NCBI RefSeq assembly: GCF_000967725.1
Contig: NZ_JXYE01000002.1
Location: 310,001 to 374,000 of the forward strand
DNA: 64,000 nt
Source: Loktanella sp. S4079
GTDB lineage: Bacteria; Pseudomonadota; Alphaproteobacteria; Rhodobacterales; Rhodobacteraceae
Direction: 5' to 3'
This document shows, one piece after another, positions 44,474-53,406 of this stretch. Position 1 is the first letter of the stretch, and every line of letters begins with the position of its first letter. A program made the position numbers and the translations under genes. The notes under the pieces are model-generated. The model did not search any database. It was not told the origin of the DNA and was given only the letters and a program-made list of their open reading frames with translations.

Positions 44474-45343
44474 TTAAGAAACTATTGCGCCGGGTGTCGT
44501 CGAATTCAGACAATTTGATCTATCGCAGCGCATAAGCTGTCGTAGGTAGCAAATTGGGGTTTCATGGGGCCGATGGATCAGCGCGCGGTAGACTGCGCAG
44601 ATATCCTGCCTAAGGTAGCCAGACCAATGACAAATGCGGCGTGCGGGTTCTGTCATTGGGAAACCTGCCATATTCAAACCGTTTAGGGTTTGGGGGCGAT
44701 CAATTGTCAGGTCGACAAGGTTTTCATATTCATTGCGCGCGATCCCCAATGGTGGTCCCCAATGCGGCAGCGCCAACATCAGTAGCGCATCGAACAAGAA
44801 ATTTGCTCTGGCATGGATGTTAAAGAATTCGGCGGTTTGACCTGCGGCGCTCTGTTGTGTGCGGTGCATTTCGCGGGCAAAGGCGGCGGGCGTTATCAAA
44901 ATAACGCGCGCGACATCATTAGCTTGGCATTGCGATAGGGCAGCGAGGGTGACACGCGCACCGAGCGAATGCGCAACGATATGGATCGGCCGCTGGGGGC
45001 TAATACCGCGAATTTTTTGGATCAAACCCGCGAGATCATGTGCTGCTTCGCCGGCTGCGCGATGCGCTTCCCAAATCGTACCACGTGCGGGCCATCCGTA
45101 CCCAACAGCCAGAGCCGTTTGCGGGGTGAGCCCCAGTTGAAACGGCCATGACGCGATCCGCTTGCCTGTTTTTTGTGGTGCATAAGCATATATCTGGCGA
45201 TGTGGATCGGACCGAGGCAGGGAAGGATCATATTTATATCCGTGTACCATAATCACAATTGGCGCACCCTCGGGGAGGTTGGCGAGCGCGGTCCGCACTT
45301 TCAAATTGGAGGGCAAGTGACCCTGAGACACAGCGAAATGCAT
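44474..45343 (-). CDS. Alpha/beta hydrolase (DUF900-like)
   Basis: This protein of about 289 residues has an alpha/beta hydrolase core: IVIMVHGYKYDP near residue 29 (oxyanion strand), GYGWPARGTIWEAHRAAGEA near 72, and the nucleophile elbow VAHSLGARV near 125 (GxSxG variant AHSLG). The catalytic His is not obvious. The ATG at 45343 with CGGAG upstream is preferred; in-frame sequence further upstream overlaps the metZ leader on the other strand and looks non-coding. Substrate is unknown. It is divergent from metZ. Confidence 0.72.
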   Translation of the reverse strand: MHFAVSQGHLPSNLKVRTALANLPEGAPIVIMVHGYKYDPSLPRSDPHRQIYAYAPQKTGKRIASWPFQLGLTPQTALAVGYGWPARGTIWEAHRAAGEAAHDLAGLIQKIRGISPQRPIHIVAHSLGARVTLAALSQCQANDVARVILITPAAFAREMHRTQQSAAGQTAEFFNIHARANFLFDALLMLALPHWGPPLGIARNEYENLVDLTIDRPQTLNGLNMAGFPMTEPARRICHWSGYLRQDICAVYRALIHRPHETPICYLRQLMRCDRSNCLNSTTPGAIVS

Positions 45344-45437
45344 TTTAGGCGAACTCCGATTGCGTTGTTCTTTATTTTGTCGGCGTTGCTCACACTGCTG
45401 TGACAGCGCGATTAAGATTGTGTAACGATCGAGGTTC

Positions 45438-45466
45438 TTGACCTGCTGCACTCGGCGGCCTATGCA
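45438..45466 (+). promoter_or_regulatory. Sigma-70-type promoter of metZ
   Basis: TTGACC (45438-45443), 17-bp spacer, TATGCA (45461-45466). The predicted start near 45473 coincides with the first paired base of the SAM-II aptamer, which supports both calls. Confidence 0.65.
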
Positions 45467-45470
45467 TTCG

Positions 45471-45526
45471 CCGTGGCGATTTGTTACCGGATTGCGGGCC
45501 ACGTTAAATATGCCGCTAAAGAGGGT
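45471..45526 (+). promoter_or_regulatory. SAM-II riboswitch upstream of metZ
   Basis: CGTGGC (45472-45477) pairs with GCCACG (45498-45503). The loop reads GATTTGTTACCGGATTGCGG and the 3' side continues TTAAATATGCCGCTAAAGAGGG in two adjoining parts (45504-45525). These match the SAM-II pattern: P1, GAUUU, ACCG-AUUGC in loop 1, UAAAU and GCUAAA-AGGG after P1, which close the pseudoknot. SAM-II elements are typical of alphaproteobacterial metA/metZ leaders and shut off expression when S-adenosylmethionine is abundant. An intrinsic terminator 14 nt later suggests transcriptional control. Confidence 0.87.
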
Positions 45527-45539
45527 GAAGGTTCTTTTG

Positions 45540-45574
45540 ACCTCGATACCCTTTTCCCGGTGTCGAGGTTTTTT
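45540..45574 (+). terminator. Intrinsic terminator in the metZ leader (riboswitch expression platform)
   Basis: ACCTCGATACC (45540-45550) pairs with GGTGTCGAGGT (45559-45569), one G-T wobble, loop CTTTTCCC, followed by TTTTT. It lies between the SAM-II aptamer and the metZ start, so it is the probable off-switch. Confidence 0.87.
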
Positions 45575-45601
45575 AATGCGCAAACGCGCGAGGATATGAC
45601 G

Positions 45602-46771
45602 ATGACGAACTGGAGCAAACGCACGAAAGCGGTCCATGCCGGCACACGGCGCAGCCAATACGGCGAGGTCAGTGAAGCCATCTATATGACGCAGGGCTTT
45701 GTCTACGAAACAGCCGAGGATGCAGAGGCGCGTTTTGTGGCATTGGGCGATGATGAATTCATCTATGCGCGCTATGGCAATCCAACCGTCGCCATGTTCG
45801 AAGAACGCATTGCTGCGCTGGAAGGGGCGGAAGACGCGTTTGCGACTGCGTCTGGTATGGCGGCCGTTAACGGTGTGCTAAGCGCGCTATTGTCTGCGGG
45901 CGACCATGTTGTGTCGGCCAAGGCTTTGTTTGGGTCGTGTCTATATATCCTCGAGGAAATCCTGACACGTTACGGGGTTGAAGTAACCTTTGTTGACGGC
46001 ACAGATCTTTCGGCATGGGAAGCGGCGCTACGCCCAAACACAAAGGCTGTTTTCTTTGAAAGCGTATCAAACCCGACGCTTGAGGTGGTTGATATTGCGG
46101 CGGTTTCCAAGCTGGCGCATGCCGTTGGCGCGAAGGTCATTATTGATAACGTCTTTGCAACGCCAGTCTTTTCGAACGCGATTGAACAAGGTGCGGATGC
46201 GGTTGTGTATTCGGCAACCAAACATATCGACGGGCAGGGGCGTGCACTGGGCGGTGTTATCTTGGGCACCAAAGAGTTTATTCGCGGCACAGTCGAGCCC
46301 TACATGAAACATACTGGCGGATCGATTTCGCCCTTTACGGCGTGGCTCATGCTCAAGGGGCTAGAGACCATCGATCTGCGGGTGCGCGCGCAGGCGGATT
46401 CGGCACTGAAAATTGCTACAGCGCTTGAGGCCGACGGTAAGCTTCCAAATGTAATTTACCCCGGTTTGACCAGCCACGCCCAGTTTGATCTTGCGCAGGC
46501 GCAGATGGGGTCTGGCAGCACGGTATTGTCAATTGACGTCGGTTCCAAAGATGCTGCCTTTGCGTTGCTGAATAAGCTTGAGATTTTCACCATCTCCAAC
46601 AACCTTGGTGATGCGAAATCCATTGCGACGCACCCCTACACGACAACGCACCAGCGTCTCGAGGAAGAGACCAAAGCTGATCTGGGTATCACCCCCGGCC
46701 TGATCCGTTTGAGCATCGGTCTGGAAGGTGCAGATGATCTACTGGCGGACCTGCGCGCCGCGATTGGTTGA
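45602..46771 (+). CDS. metZ: O-succinylhomoserine sulfhydrylase MetZ
   Basis: This 389-residue PLP enzyme of the Cys/Met metabolism family makes homocysteine from O-succinyl- or O-acetylhomoserine and sulfide. Features: YARYGNPTVAMFEERIAALEG near residue 56, ATASGMAAVNGVL near 81, VIIDNVFATPV near 179 and SATKHIDGQGRALGG near 204 with the PLP Lys. The ATG at 45602 has GAGG at 8 nt; upstream in-frame sequence is the riboswitch and terminator, hence not coding. It is controlled by the SAM-II leader. folE2 follows after a GC-rich hairpin. Confidence 0.94.
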   Translation: MTNWSKRTKAVHAGTRRSQYGEVSEAIYMTQGFVYETAEDAEARFVALGDDEFIYARYGNPTVAMFEERIAALEGAEDAFATASGMAAVNGVLSALLSAGDHVVSAKALFGSCLYILEEILTRYGVEVTFVDGTDLSAWEAALRPNTKAVFFESVSNPTLEVVDIAAVSKLAHAVGAKVIIDNVFATPVFSNAIEQGADAVVYSATKHIDGQGRALGGVILGTKEFIRGTVEPYMKHTGGSISPFTAWLMLKGLETIDLRVRAQADSALKIATALEADGKLPNVIYPGLTSHAQFDLAQAQMGSGSTVLSIDVGSKDAAFALLNKLEIFTISNNLGDAKSIATHPYTTTHQRLEEETKADLGITPGLIRLSIGLEGADDLLADLRAAIG

Positions 46772-46902
46772 TCCATTGCGCGGCGGCGCGGCACGCCGCG
46801 TAGACATGTACAAAACGGGGCGTGTGTGTCGTATACGCCCTGTCACAGCTATCTTGATGTGTTAAGGTCTCGGGCGTTCGCCTGTGCTGTAGGAGGCCAA
46901 AA

Positions 46903-48114
46903 ATGACTGATCTGAAGTCGGATGTTCTGCGTATCTATGAAGAGATGGTTGGAAATGCCAAACGCGCGACCAACCAAATTGGAGAGCAACCCGACGCCGG
47001 AGGGCAGGCCATGAACATGCACACGTCCCAGTTAAACGACACGCTGAGCAGAGAAGACGCGGAGGCCGCGCTGGCGGTGTTGCGCCGCTGGGCCAGCGCG
47101 GTTTCAGCCGAAGAAGTTGCGACACTTGATCCACTCGTGTCACGTTTGATTCCGGGGCAAGAGGTTTCCAATTACCCAGCCCTAGCACGTGCCTATCCTG
47201 ATGCCTTTGAGGTGGATGATGCATACAAGGCATCCATGCCCGATCTGCAAAATGGACCTTCGAGCCTGATCAAAGGGGCGAAACAGCAGATTCAACACGT
47301 TGGAATTTCCAACTTTCGTTTACCGATCCGTTTTCACACCCGCGATGGCGGCGACCTGACCTTGGAAACCTCGGTCACGGGTACAGTTTCGCTGGATGCG
47401 GAAAAGAAGGGCATCAATATGTCCCGGATCATGCGTACCTTCTATAAGCACGCAGAAGAGACATTTAGCTTTGATGTCATCGAGCGCGCGTTAGATGCGT
47501 ATAAGACTGATCTCGAAAGCTTTGATGCGCGCATCCAAATGCGGTTTTCCTTTCCAATGAAGGTCGAAAGCCTGCGTTCTGGCCTGTCTGGCTATCAATA
47601 TTACGACATCGCGCTAGAGCTGGTCGAAAGCGCAGGGGTGCGTAAACAGATCATCCATTTGGATTACGTCTATTCGTCAACCTGCCCATGTTCACTGGAA
47701 TTGTCAGAGCACGCCCGACAGTTCCGTGGACAGCTTGCGACACCGCATTCACAACGTTCTGTCGCCCGCCTGTCTGTGCTGGTCGATCAGACACAAAGCT
47801 GTTTGTGGTTTGAGGATCTCATTGATCGTGCACGCTTAGCGGTGCCGACAGAAACGCAAGTTATGGTCAAACGCGAAGACGAACAGGCCTTTGCCGAGCT
47901 GAACGCCGCCAACCCGATCTTTGTCGAAGACGCCGTGCGGCTGTTTACCGAACAGTTACAAGCCGAGAACCGCGTTTCAGATTTCCGCGTTATCGCGAGC
48001 CATCAAGAAAGCCTGCACAGCCACGATGCGGTGTCTGTGCTGACCGAAGGCGAAACCTTTGCGAGTGAGAGCCTCGATCCCAAGCTATTTGCGACGCTTT
48101 TCCACGTAGGCTAG
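46903..48114 (+). CDS. folE2: GTP cyclohydrolase FolE2 (type IB)
   Basis: This zinc-flexible GTP cyclohydrolase makes dihydroneopterin triphosphate for folate and queuosine. The T-fold core is clear: NGPSSLIKGAKQQIQHVGIS near residue 116, LTLETSVTGTVSL near 149, GINMSRIMRTFYKHAEETF near 168, the active-site Cys region YVYSSTCPCSLELSEHAR near 255 and VIASHQESLHSHDAV near 365. Two in-frame starts each have an ideal Shine-Dalgarno sequence: ATG 46903 (AGGAGG, 6 nt) gives 403 residues; ATG 47011 (GGAGG, 7 nt) gives 367, the usual family length. The 36 extra residues (MTDLKSDVLRIYEEM onward) are unlike the family. Confidence 0.92.
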   Translation: MTDLKSDVLRIYEEMVGNAKRATNQIGEQPDAGGQAMNMHTSQLNDTLSREDAEAALAVLRRWASAVSAEEVATLDPLVSRLIPGQEVSNYPALARAYPDAFEVDDAYKASMPDLQNGPSSLIKGAKQQIQHVGISNFRLPIRFHTRDGGDLTLETSVTGTVSLDAEKKGINMSRIMRTFYKHAEETFSFDVIERALDAYKTDLESFDARIQMRFSFPMKVESLRSGLSGYQYYDIALELVESAGVRKQIIHLDYVYSSTCPCSLELSEHARQFRGQLATPHSQRSVARLSVLVDQTQSCLWFEDLIDRARLAVPTETQVMVKREDEQAFAELNAANPIFVEDAVRLFTEQLQAENRVSDFRVIASHQESLHSHDAVSVLTEGETFASESLDPKLFATLFHVG

Positions 48115-48240
48115 TGACGAACTGCAGGCATAAGTGGATAGTTGCGCGTTCTGAACTGCCCGTGAAAATTAGCTTGAACGTCATATAGTTGGCCATACCC
48201 TAGGCGCTGATGAACACTTCAACGTGCCAAGGGATGAGAG

Positions 48241-49365
48241 ATGGGGCTGTTTTCGCGAAAACCAAAGGGTGACTTGAACCTTGATTACGGATGCGTCGCG
48301 GGGCACTCGCTCGCTTGGTTGCCGTTTTCAAAGGCCGCAATCTCGCTCGCCTTTCCGCATTTGACCGTCAAGGCAGAGACAATCCCCGGTTATAACCAAG
48401 GCACCGTAGAAGGCTTTGCGCTATATGACGGTGACGCCTCAGAGCCCGCGTTTTGCATTTCCCGCGATAGTGACAGCGGCTACGCGTCAGATTTGGCCGC
48501 GTACAACGCGCAGGCGCTGAGCCTTGGTCGTTACCGGGTTGGCGAAACATGTTTAGGTGATTTCTCTGATGATCACCTCGAGGAGGCGGGTTTTTGGGTA
48601 GGGGGCGGTAAGATTATGACCATGGGAGGACAGCGCGAATTTGGCGCGACCTTTGTTGCACGACATCTGTTCGAGCCACCTGTCGACTGGTCTGGTGATC
48701 TACGCAAAGAAAGTCCAGAGTTTTGGAAAACCTGTATGCTGACGGAAACGCGATACTTTATTTCTGGGCGTCGCCAGCGCCCCTATCCAGAGGTTGATGA
48801 GGCAACTGGTCTCAAGCTGTACAAAAAGCATCGTAAACAAGCACCTACGGTCGTGCAGCCGGGGCCCAACCTATGCGGGGGCGATCCGATTCCGCTGCTC
48901 ATTCAAGAAATCTATGACCCCAAAGCGGCGGAAAAAGCGTACCTCAAGCTTGTTGATATCATTCGACACACAGCCGACCCGGACACAACCAAAGCAAAGA
49001 TCAAAGAGGTTTTCGCAAACACCGAAGACCCGGAAACAACCGCGCTGCGCATAAGCGAAATTTATAACCAAGACGCTGAGGTGGATTTCATATTCTGGCT
49101 CGATTGGAAGGAAGACACTGTTGAGCTTGAGCACACTCTCCGACGGGTGCTCGCTGATGTTGAACTTGATTTCCCTAAACCAAGGGCAGCTACACTGGCG
49201 ATGCCAGGTGCGCTTGATCCCTACTTTAAATATTTGAATGAGATAGGGTTCGATCTTTGGACAGTGTCCACTGTTGTTGATGCCCACACATTCTTTGTCG
49301 CAAGCAAAAAAGATCGGAATCGGATTAAGAAGCTGATGGCGCCCACAAGAATATTGGCAAGCTGA
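48241..49365 (+). CDS. Uncharacterised protein with possible DUF6630-like C-terminus
   Basis: I do not recognise this 374-residue protein with confidence. It looks cytoplasmic. The first 200 residues (YGCVAGHSLAWLPFSKAAIS, FGATFVARHLFEPPVDWSGD) and the last 170 (EIYDPKAAEKAYLKLVDIIR, VDFIFWLDWKEDTVELEHTL, FDLWTVSTVVDAHTFFVASK) look like separate domains; the second vaguely resembles DUF6630. A near-repeat TADPDTTKAKIKEVFANTED-PETTALRISEIY sits at about 245-280. It stands alone upstream of clpP. An immunity or housekeeping role is possible; no evidence decides. Confidence 0.65.
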   Translation: MGLFSRKPKGDLNLDYGCVAGHSLAWLPFSKAAISLAFPHLTVKAETIPGYNQGTVEGFALYDGDASEPAFCISRDSDSGYASDLAAYNAQALSLGRYRVGETCLGDFSDDHLEEAGFWVGGGKIMTMGGQREFGATFVARHLFEPPVDWSGDLRKESPEFWKTCMLTETRYFISGRRQRPYPEVDEATGLKLYKKHRKQAPTVVQPGPNLCGGDPIPLLIQEIYDPKAAEKAYLKLVDIIRHTADPDTTKAKIKEVFANTEDPETTALRISEIYNQDAEVDFIFWLDWKEDTVELEHTLRRVLADVELDFPKPRAATLAMPGALDPYFKYLNEIGFDLWTVSTVVDAHTFFVASKKDRNRIKKLMAPTRILAS

Positions 49366-49525
49366 TGAAATTTCGCAGTCATTTGATGCGGTGTTGCGAA
49401 GGCGGACAAGAGAGAAGGATCGGGCAATCCCGCGCTCTTGCCCTTGAAGCCCCTGTCGCCTGTCACTAAGACTCTGTCAGGACTTTTGATTTAGGACGTC
49501 CCCGTCCAACAGTGAGGCAATAGAT

Positions 49526-50146
49526 ATGCAAGACCCCGTCGAGACCTACATGAACCTTGTCCCAATGGTCGTTGAACAGACCGCTCGGGGTGAACGCGCC
49601 TACGATATTTTTTCGCGCCTACTGAAAGAACGTATCATTTTCGTCAACGGCCCCGTTCATGATGGCATGAGCCAGCTAATCGTGGCACAGCTGCTGCATC
49701 TGGAATCGGAAAACCCGAAAAAAGAAATCAGCATGTATATCAACAGCCCCGGTGGCGTTGTGACATCTGGTTTGTCGATCTACGACACGATGCAGTACAT
49801 CAAACCAAAGGTCAGCACGCTGGTCATCGGTCAGGCGGCGTCGATGGGGTCGCTGCTGTTGACTGCAGGCCATCCGGGGTTGCGTTTCTCGCTGCCAAAC
49901 AGCCGCGTCATGGTGCACCAGCCATCTGGCGGCTATCAGGGCCAAGCGACTGATATCATGATCCACGCGCAAGAGACGCAAAAGCTCAAGACGCGACTGA
50001 ACGAAATCTACGTCAAGCACACTGGCCAGACGCTGAAAAAAGTGGAATCCGCCCTAGAGCGCGACAACTTTATGTCGCCAGAAGAGGCGCGCGATTGGGG
50101 CCTGATCGACGAAATCGTCGAGAACCGTGAAAAGGCCGACGACTAA
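49526..50146 (+). CDS. clpP: ATP-dependent Clp protease proteolytic subunit ClpP
   Basis: This 206-residue serine peptidase forms the tetradecameric chamber of ClpXP/ClpAP. The catalytic triad is complete: Ser in [14 protein letters not shown] near residue 99, His in [16 protein letters not shown] near 130, and Asp near 180. It starts [19 protein letters not shown] without a long propeptide. GTGAGG precedes the ATG. A CTTGAA hexamer about 80 bp upstream resembles a heat-shock -35 element, but I see no matching -10. clpX follows after 125 bp including a small hairpin. Confidence 0.96.
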   Translation: MQDPVETYMNLVPMVVEQTARGERAYDIFSRLLKERIIFVNGPVHDGMSQLIVAQLLHLESENPKKEISMYINSPGGVVTSGLSIYDTMQYIKPKVSTLVIGQAASMGSLLLTAGHPGLRFSLPNSRVMVHQPSGGYQGQATDIMIHAQETQKLKTRLNEIYVKHTGQTLKKVESALERDNFMSPEEARDWGLIDEIVENREKADD

Positions 50147-50160
50147 AGGTCTTGTTAACC

Positions 50161-50181
50161 TGACCTCGTCTAGGTCATTTT
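50161..50181 (+). terminator. Small hairpin with T-run after clpP
   Basis: TGACCT (50161-50166) pairs with AGGTCA (50172-50177) around CGTCT, followed by TTTT. The stem is short; it may terminate clpP partly or mark an mRNA processing point before clpX. Confidence 0.45.
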
Positions 50182-50271
50182 GACATTGTGGACCTTGCCG
50201 GGCTGTCCTAAAGTTGGAACAGGGGCAGCCCAAACTAAGTTTGACGGGCCTAATGGCCAAGGGGTTTTGAG

Positions 50272-51540
50272 ATGGCGACAACGACCGGAAACGACAGCAA
50301 AAACACGCTTTACTGTAGCTTCTGCGGGAAAAGCCAACATGAAGTGCGCAAGCTGATTGCTGGTCCAACGGTATTTATCTGTGACGAATGCGTTGAGCTA
50401 TGCATGGATATTATCCGCGAGGAAACCAAAACCGCGGGTTTGAAATCCGGCGACGGTGTGCCAACCCCGACCGAAATTTGCAAAGTTCTGGATGACTATG
50501 TAATCGGCCAGTTGCATGCCAAGCGCGTGTTGTCTGTAGCCGTTCATAACCACTACAAGCGTCTAAACCACGCTGATAAGTCGGATATCGAACTGGCGAA
50601 ATCAAATATCATGCTGATCGGCCCAACCGGTTGTGGTAAAACACTGCTGGCGCAGACATTGGCGCGCATCTTGGATGTGCCCTTTACTATGGCGGATGCA
50701 ACAACACTGACCGAAGCTGGTTATGTTGGCGAAGATGTTGAGAACATTATCCTCAAGCTGTTGCAGGCCTCTGAATACAATGTAGAGCGTGCGCAGCGCG
50801 GCATCGTCTATATTGACGAAGTTGATAAGATCACGCGCAAGTCTGACAACCCTTCTATCACACGCGATGTTTCCGGTGAGGGTGTGCAGCAAGCTTTGCT
50901 CAAGATTATGGAAGGGACCGTTGCATCGGTACCGCCTCAGGGTGGTCGCAAGCATCCGCAACAAGAATTCTTGCAGGTCGATACAACGAACATTCTGTTT
51001 ATCTGCGGCGGTGCGTTCGCTGGTTTGGACAAAATCATCGCGCAGCGTGGCAAAGGCACCAGCATGGGCTTTGGCGCTGATGTGCAAGAAGTGGATGAGC
51101 GCGGCGTTGGCGAGGTTTTCCAAGACCTCGAACCAGAAGATCTGCTGAAGTTTGGTCTGATTCCTGAATTCGTTGGTCGTCTACCCGTGATTGCCACGCT
51201 GACTGATCTCGACGCTGACGCGCTGATCACGATCTTGACGCAGCCTAAAAATGCGCTGGTCAAACAGTATCAACGTTTGTTCGAACTCGAAGACACCAAA
51301 TTGACCTTCACCGATGATGCACTGTCTGCCATCGCCAACCGTGCGATTGAACGCAAGACTGGCGCACGTGGTCTGCGGTCAATCATGGAAGATATCCTGC
51401 TGGATACGATGTTTGATCTGCCGGGCATGGATACCGTAACCGAGGTCGTCGTGAACGAAGAGGCGGTCACATCTGATGTGGCTCCTCTTATGATCCACGA
51501 CGAGGGCAAAAAGGCAAAAGAAACAGCCTCTGCGAGCTAA
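50272..51540 (+). CDS. clpX: ClpX, AAA+ unfoldase of ClpXP
   Basis: This 422-residue AAA+ chaperone delivers tagged substrates to ClpP. Domains: N-terminal zinc finger ([14 protein letters not shown] and [10 protein letters not shown], residues about 15-45), Walker A GPTGCGKT near 119, Walker [10 protein letters not shown] near 182, pore and ClpP-contact loops between, sensor-2 [13 protein letters not shown] near 368. Length is normal. ridA starts 4 nt after its stop. Confidence 0.97.
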   Translation: MATTTGNDSKNTLYCSFCGKSQHEVRKLIAGPTVFICDECVELCMDIIREETKTAGLKSGDGVPTPTEICKVLDDYVIGQLHAKRVLSVAVHNHYKRLNHADKSDIELAKSNIMLIGPTGCGKTLLAQTLARILDVPFTMADATTLTEAGYVGEDVENIILKLLQASEYNVERAQRGIVYIDEVDKITRKSDNPSITRDVSGEGVQQALLKIMEGTVASVPPQGGRKHPQQEFLQVDTTNILFICGGAFAGLDKIIAQRGKGTSMGFGADVQEVDERGVGEVFQDLEPEDLLKFGLIPEFVGRLPVIATLTDLDADALITILTQPKNALVKQYQRLFELEDTKLTFTDDALSAIANRAIERKTGARGLRSIMEDILLDTMFDLPGMDTVTEVVVNEEAVTSDVAPLMIHDEGKKAKETASAS

Positions 51541-51544
51541 TCGG

Positions 51545-51916
51545 GTGCAACGGATTAAATCGGGCGGCATATACGAGGATAAAATCGGATACTGCCGCGC
51601 CGTCGTTGCCGATGGCTGGGTGCATGTGTCTGGAACCGTTGCGCCGGGCGATCAAATTTCGGACAGTGTTGCGGAACAATGCGCTGCTGCACTGCAGGTC
51701 ATCGAAGGAGCACTGACCAAGGCCGGCGCATCATTTGCTGATGCGGTACGGGTCACCTATGTGGTCCCAAATCCTGCCGATTTTGAGGCGTGCTGGCCCG
51801 TATTGTCACAGACCTTTGGCGATAACCCTCCTGCGGCGATGATGATTTCATGCCCCTTGATTGATCCTAAGTACAAGATCGAGATTGAACTCACAGCCTA
51901 TCGCGCAGGGCTTTAA
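51545..51916 (+). CDS. RidA/YjgF-family protein
   Basis: This 123-residue protein has the YjgF/Rid fold: DGWVHVSGTVAPGDQISDSV near residue 20, ALTKAGASFADAVRVTYVV near 58, and the C-terminal MMISCPLIDPKYKIEIELTA. Rid proteins hydrolyse reactive 2-aminoacrylate-type imines. The Arg that binds the carboxylate in RidA proper (C-terminal R) is not evident, since the equivalent segment reads LIDPKYKIEIE, so it may belong to a Rid1-7 subgroup. It probably starts at the GTG 4 nt after clpX and is cotranscribed with it. Confidence 0.8.
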   Translation: MQRIKSGGIYEDKIGYCRAVVADGWVHVSGTVAPGDQISDSVAEQCAAALQVIEGALTKAGASFADAVRVTYVVPNPADFEACWPVLSQTFGDNPPAAMMISCPLIDPKYKIEIELTAYRAGL

Positions 51917-51976
51917 CGACACTAGACCTTTCGTTGTATTTCGGGCATTGAGAGGCAAGGTAATCGGAGACGTGCC

Positions 51977-52360
51977 ATGGGCTTAGGTCACAATATGAAA
52001 CGCATCTTTACGTGGTGGGATGGCCAGTCATTTGGCACCCAGCTCTGGACGAGTCGTAACGGGACCAAAGTTGGTGAGGATTCCGAAGGCAACGTGTTCT
52101 ATCGGAACGCCGATGATAGCCGCCGTTGGGTGATCTATAACGGCGAAAACGAAGCATCACGCGTGAGCCCTGAGTGGCATGGTTGGCTGCATCACACATG
52201 GGACCAGCCACCAAGCGAAACACCGGTGGCGCATAAAGACTGGGAAAAACCGCACCAAGAGAATCTGACTGGTACCATGCTTGCCTATGCGCCCGCAGGT
52301 TCTATTCGCAAGGCGGCGCCAGCCGAACGCACCGATTACGAGGCGTGGTCACCGGAATAG
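51977..52360 (+). CDS. NDUFA12-type complex I accessory subunit
   Basis: This 127-residue protein is the bacterial homologue of NDUFA12 (B17.2), an accessory subunit of respiratory complex I in alphaproteobacteria and mitochondria. Typical segments are [20 protein letters not shown] near residue 20, [20 protein letters not shown] near 49 and [12 protein letters not shown] near 70. It is far from any nuo operon here. The DUF2155 gene follows after 11 nt, the usual pairing in this group. Confidence 0.92.
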   Translation: MGLGHNMKRIFTWWDGQSFGTQLWTSRNGTKVGEDSEGNVFYRNADDSRRWVIYNGENEASRVSPEWHGWLHHTWDQPPSETPVAHKDWEKPHQENLTGTMLAYAPAGSIRKAAPAERTDYEAWSPE

Positions 52361-52371
52361 GGCTGGTCGAT

Positions 52372-52740
52372 ATGAAACGCTTTATCCTTTCAGTTGCCCT
52401 GACGTTTGGCTGCACGGCAGCGGTGCAAGCCCAAAATGATGTCGCAATATCCGCTGACGCCGGTGAAGTCCGCGTCTTGGACAAGCTAACAGGCGAGCAT
52501 GCAGATTTGACATTGCATCCCGGTGAAACGGGGCGGCTCGGCTACTTACACATTACCTTGAACGACTGCCGTTATCCCGAATCGAACCCTTCGGGCGATG
52601 CATTCGTTGAATTGGTGGTAAAGTACCGTGATGAACCAGAGCCCGTGTTTGCAGGCTGGATGATTGCGTCTTCACCAGCATTAAACGCAATGGACCACCA
52701 GCGTTACGACGTCTGGGCGTTGCGTTGTATTACGTCCTGA
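52372..52740 (+). CDS. DUF2155 periplasmic protein
   Basis: This 122-residue secreted protein has a signal peptide (about 1-20, ending AVQAQ) and a DUF2155 domain: GEVRVLDKLTGEHADLTL near residue 29, LHITLNDCRYPESNPSGDAF near 57, VFAGWMIASSPALNAMDHQRYDVWALRC at the end (two Cys, probable disulfide). The function is unknown; it is conserved beside NDUFA12 in alphaproteobacteria. The ATG at 52372 is preferred to an upstream in-frame start. Its 3' end overlaps convergent aat by 37 bp. Confidence 0.88.
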   Translation: MKRFILSVALTFGCTAAVQAQNDVAISADAGEVRVLDKLTGEHADLTLHPGETGRLGYLHITLNDCRYPESNPSGDAFVELVVKYRDEPEPVFAGWMIASSPALNAMDHQRYDVWALRCITS

Positions 52741-53342
52741 GCCGACGGAATTGGGCCGGATTGCGCAAAGCTGGCCGGTAGATTGATCGCTTGTGCAAGC
52801 TGTTGGTGATAGGCAGCACGCGGTATTTCTTCGGCCCCTAGGCTCGCGAGGTGATCCGTAATGAACTGCGTATCGCACAAGACAAACCCACCGAGCCGCA
52901 ACCTGTCGATCAAATAGGCCAGAGCGACCTTTGAGGCATCTGTCACAGTGCTAAACATGCTTTCGCCAAAGAAGGCGGCGCCAATTGCAACGCCATATGC
53001 ACCACCGACGAGATCCTTGCCCTGCCAAACCTCGACCGAATGTGCGTAGCCGAGTTGGTGCAATACGCAATAGAGTTCAAAGATGGTCTCGTTGATCCAG
53101 GTCTCGTCACGATCGGCGCAGCCCGACACGACCTGAGCAAAGGCGGTATCAAAGCTAACGGTCAGATGCCCGCGCCGCATCGTCTTGGCGAGGCTACGCG
53201 AAATGCGAAACCCATCGAGCGGAATGACGCCGCGCATTGTCGGATCAACCCAGAAAATCTCGGGGTCATCCCGGCTTTCGGACATGGGAAACACGCCTTG
53301 GGCGTAGGCGGACAGTAATATTTCTGGAGTAAGCTCTTGCAT
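52704..53342 (-). CDS. aat: Leucyl/phenylalanyl-tRNA-protein transferase Aat
   Basis: This 212-residue enzyme adds Leu or Phe to N-terminal Lys/Arg, feeding the ClpAP N-end rule. The family start LLSAYAQGVFPMSESRDDPEIFWVDP is present in two pieces (residues 10-35), then SHSVEVW-type segment AHSVEVWQGKDLVGGAYGVA near 98, GESMFS near 125, ASKVALAYLIDRL near 134, and DTQFITDHLASLGAEEIPR near 157. Length is slightly short but complete. It follows accC on the same strand after a terminator. Confidence 0.93.
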   Translation of the reverse strand: MQELTPEILLSAYAQGVFPMSESRDDPEIFWVDPTMRGVIPLDGFRISRSLAKTMRRGHLTVSFDTAFAQVVSGCADRDETWINETIFELYCVLHQLGYAHSVEVWQGKDLVGGAYGVAIGAAFFGESMFSTVTDASKVALAYLIDRLRLGGFVLCDTQFITDHLASLGAEEIPRAAYHQQLAQAINLPASFAQSGPIPSAQDVIQRNAQTS

Positions 53343-53363
53343 TGTACGAGCGACGTTACCGCG

Positions 53364-53401
53364 AAAAATGAAACGCGGTCCAAATTCTTGAACCGCGTTT
53401 C
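53364..53401 (-). terminator. Intrinsic terminator after accBC
   Basis: GAAACGCGGT (53392-53401 on the minus strand) pairs with ACCGCGTTTC (53370-53379), followed by ATTTTTC. It lies 5 nt past the accC stop and before aat. Confidence 0.82.
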
Positions 53402-53406
53402 GTGAT

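Noticed and set aside
45473..45601. N-terminal extension of MetZ starting at an upstream ATG/GTG in frame
   Set aside because: The segment is the SAM-II aptamer and terminator hairpin; family members start near 45602.
46772..46902. Riboswitch (preQ1 or THF type) before folE2
   Set aside because: Only GC-rich simple hairpins (for example CGCGGCG/CGCCGCG at 46779-46800) are present; no aptamer consensus recognised.
49443..49475. Heat-shock (RpoH) promoter before clpP
   Set aside because: CTTGAA is present but no CCCATNT-like -10 element is found at 16-17 bp.
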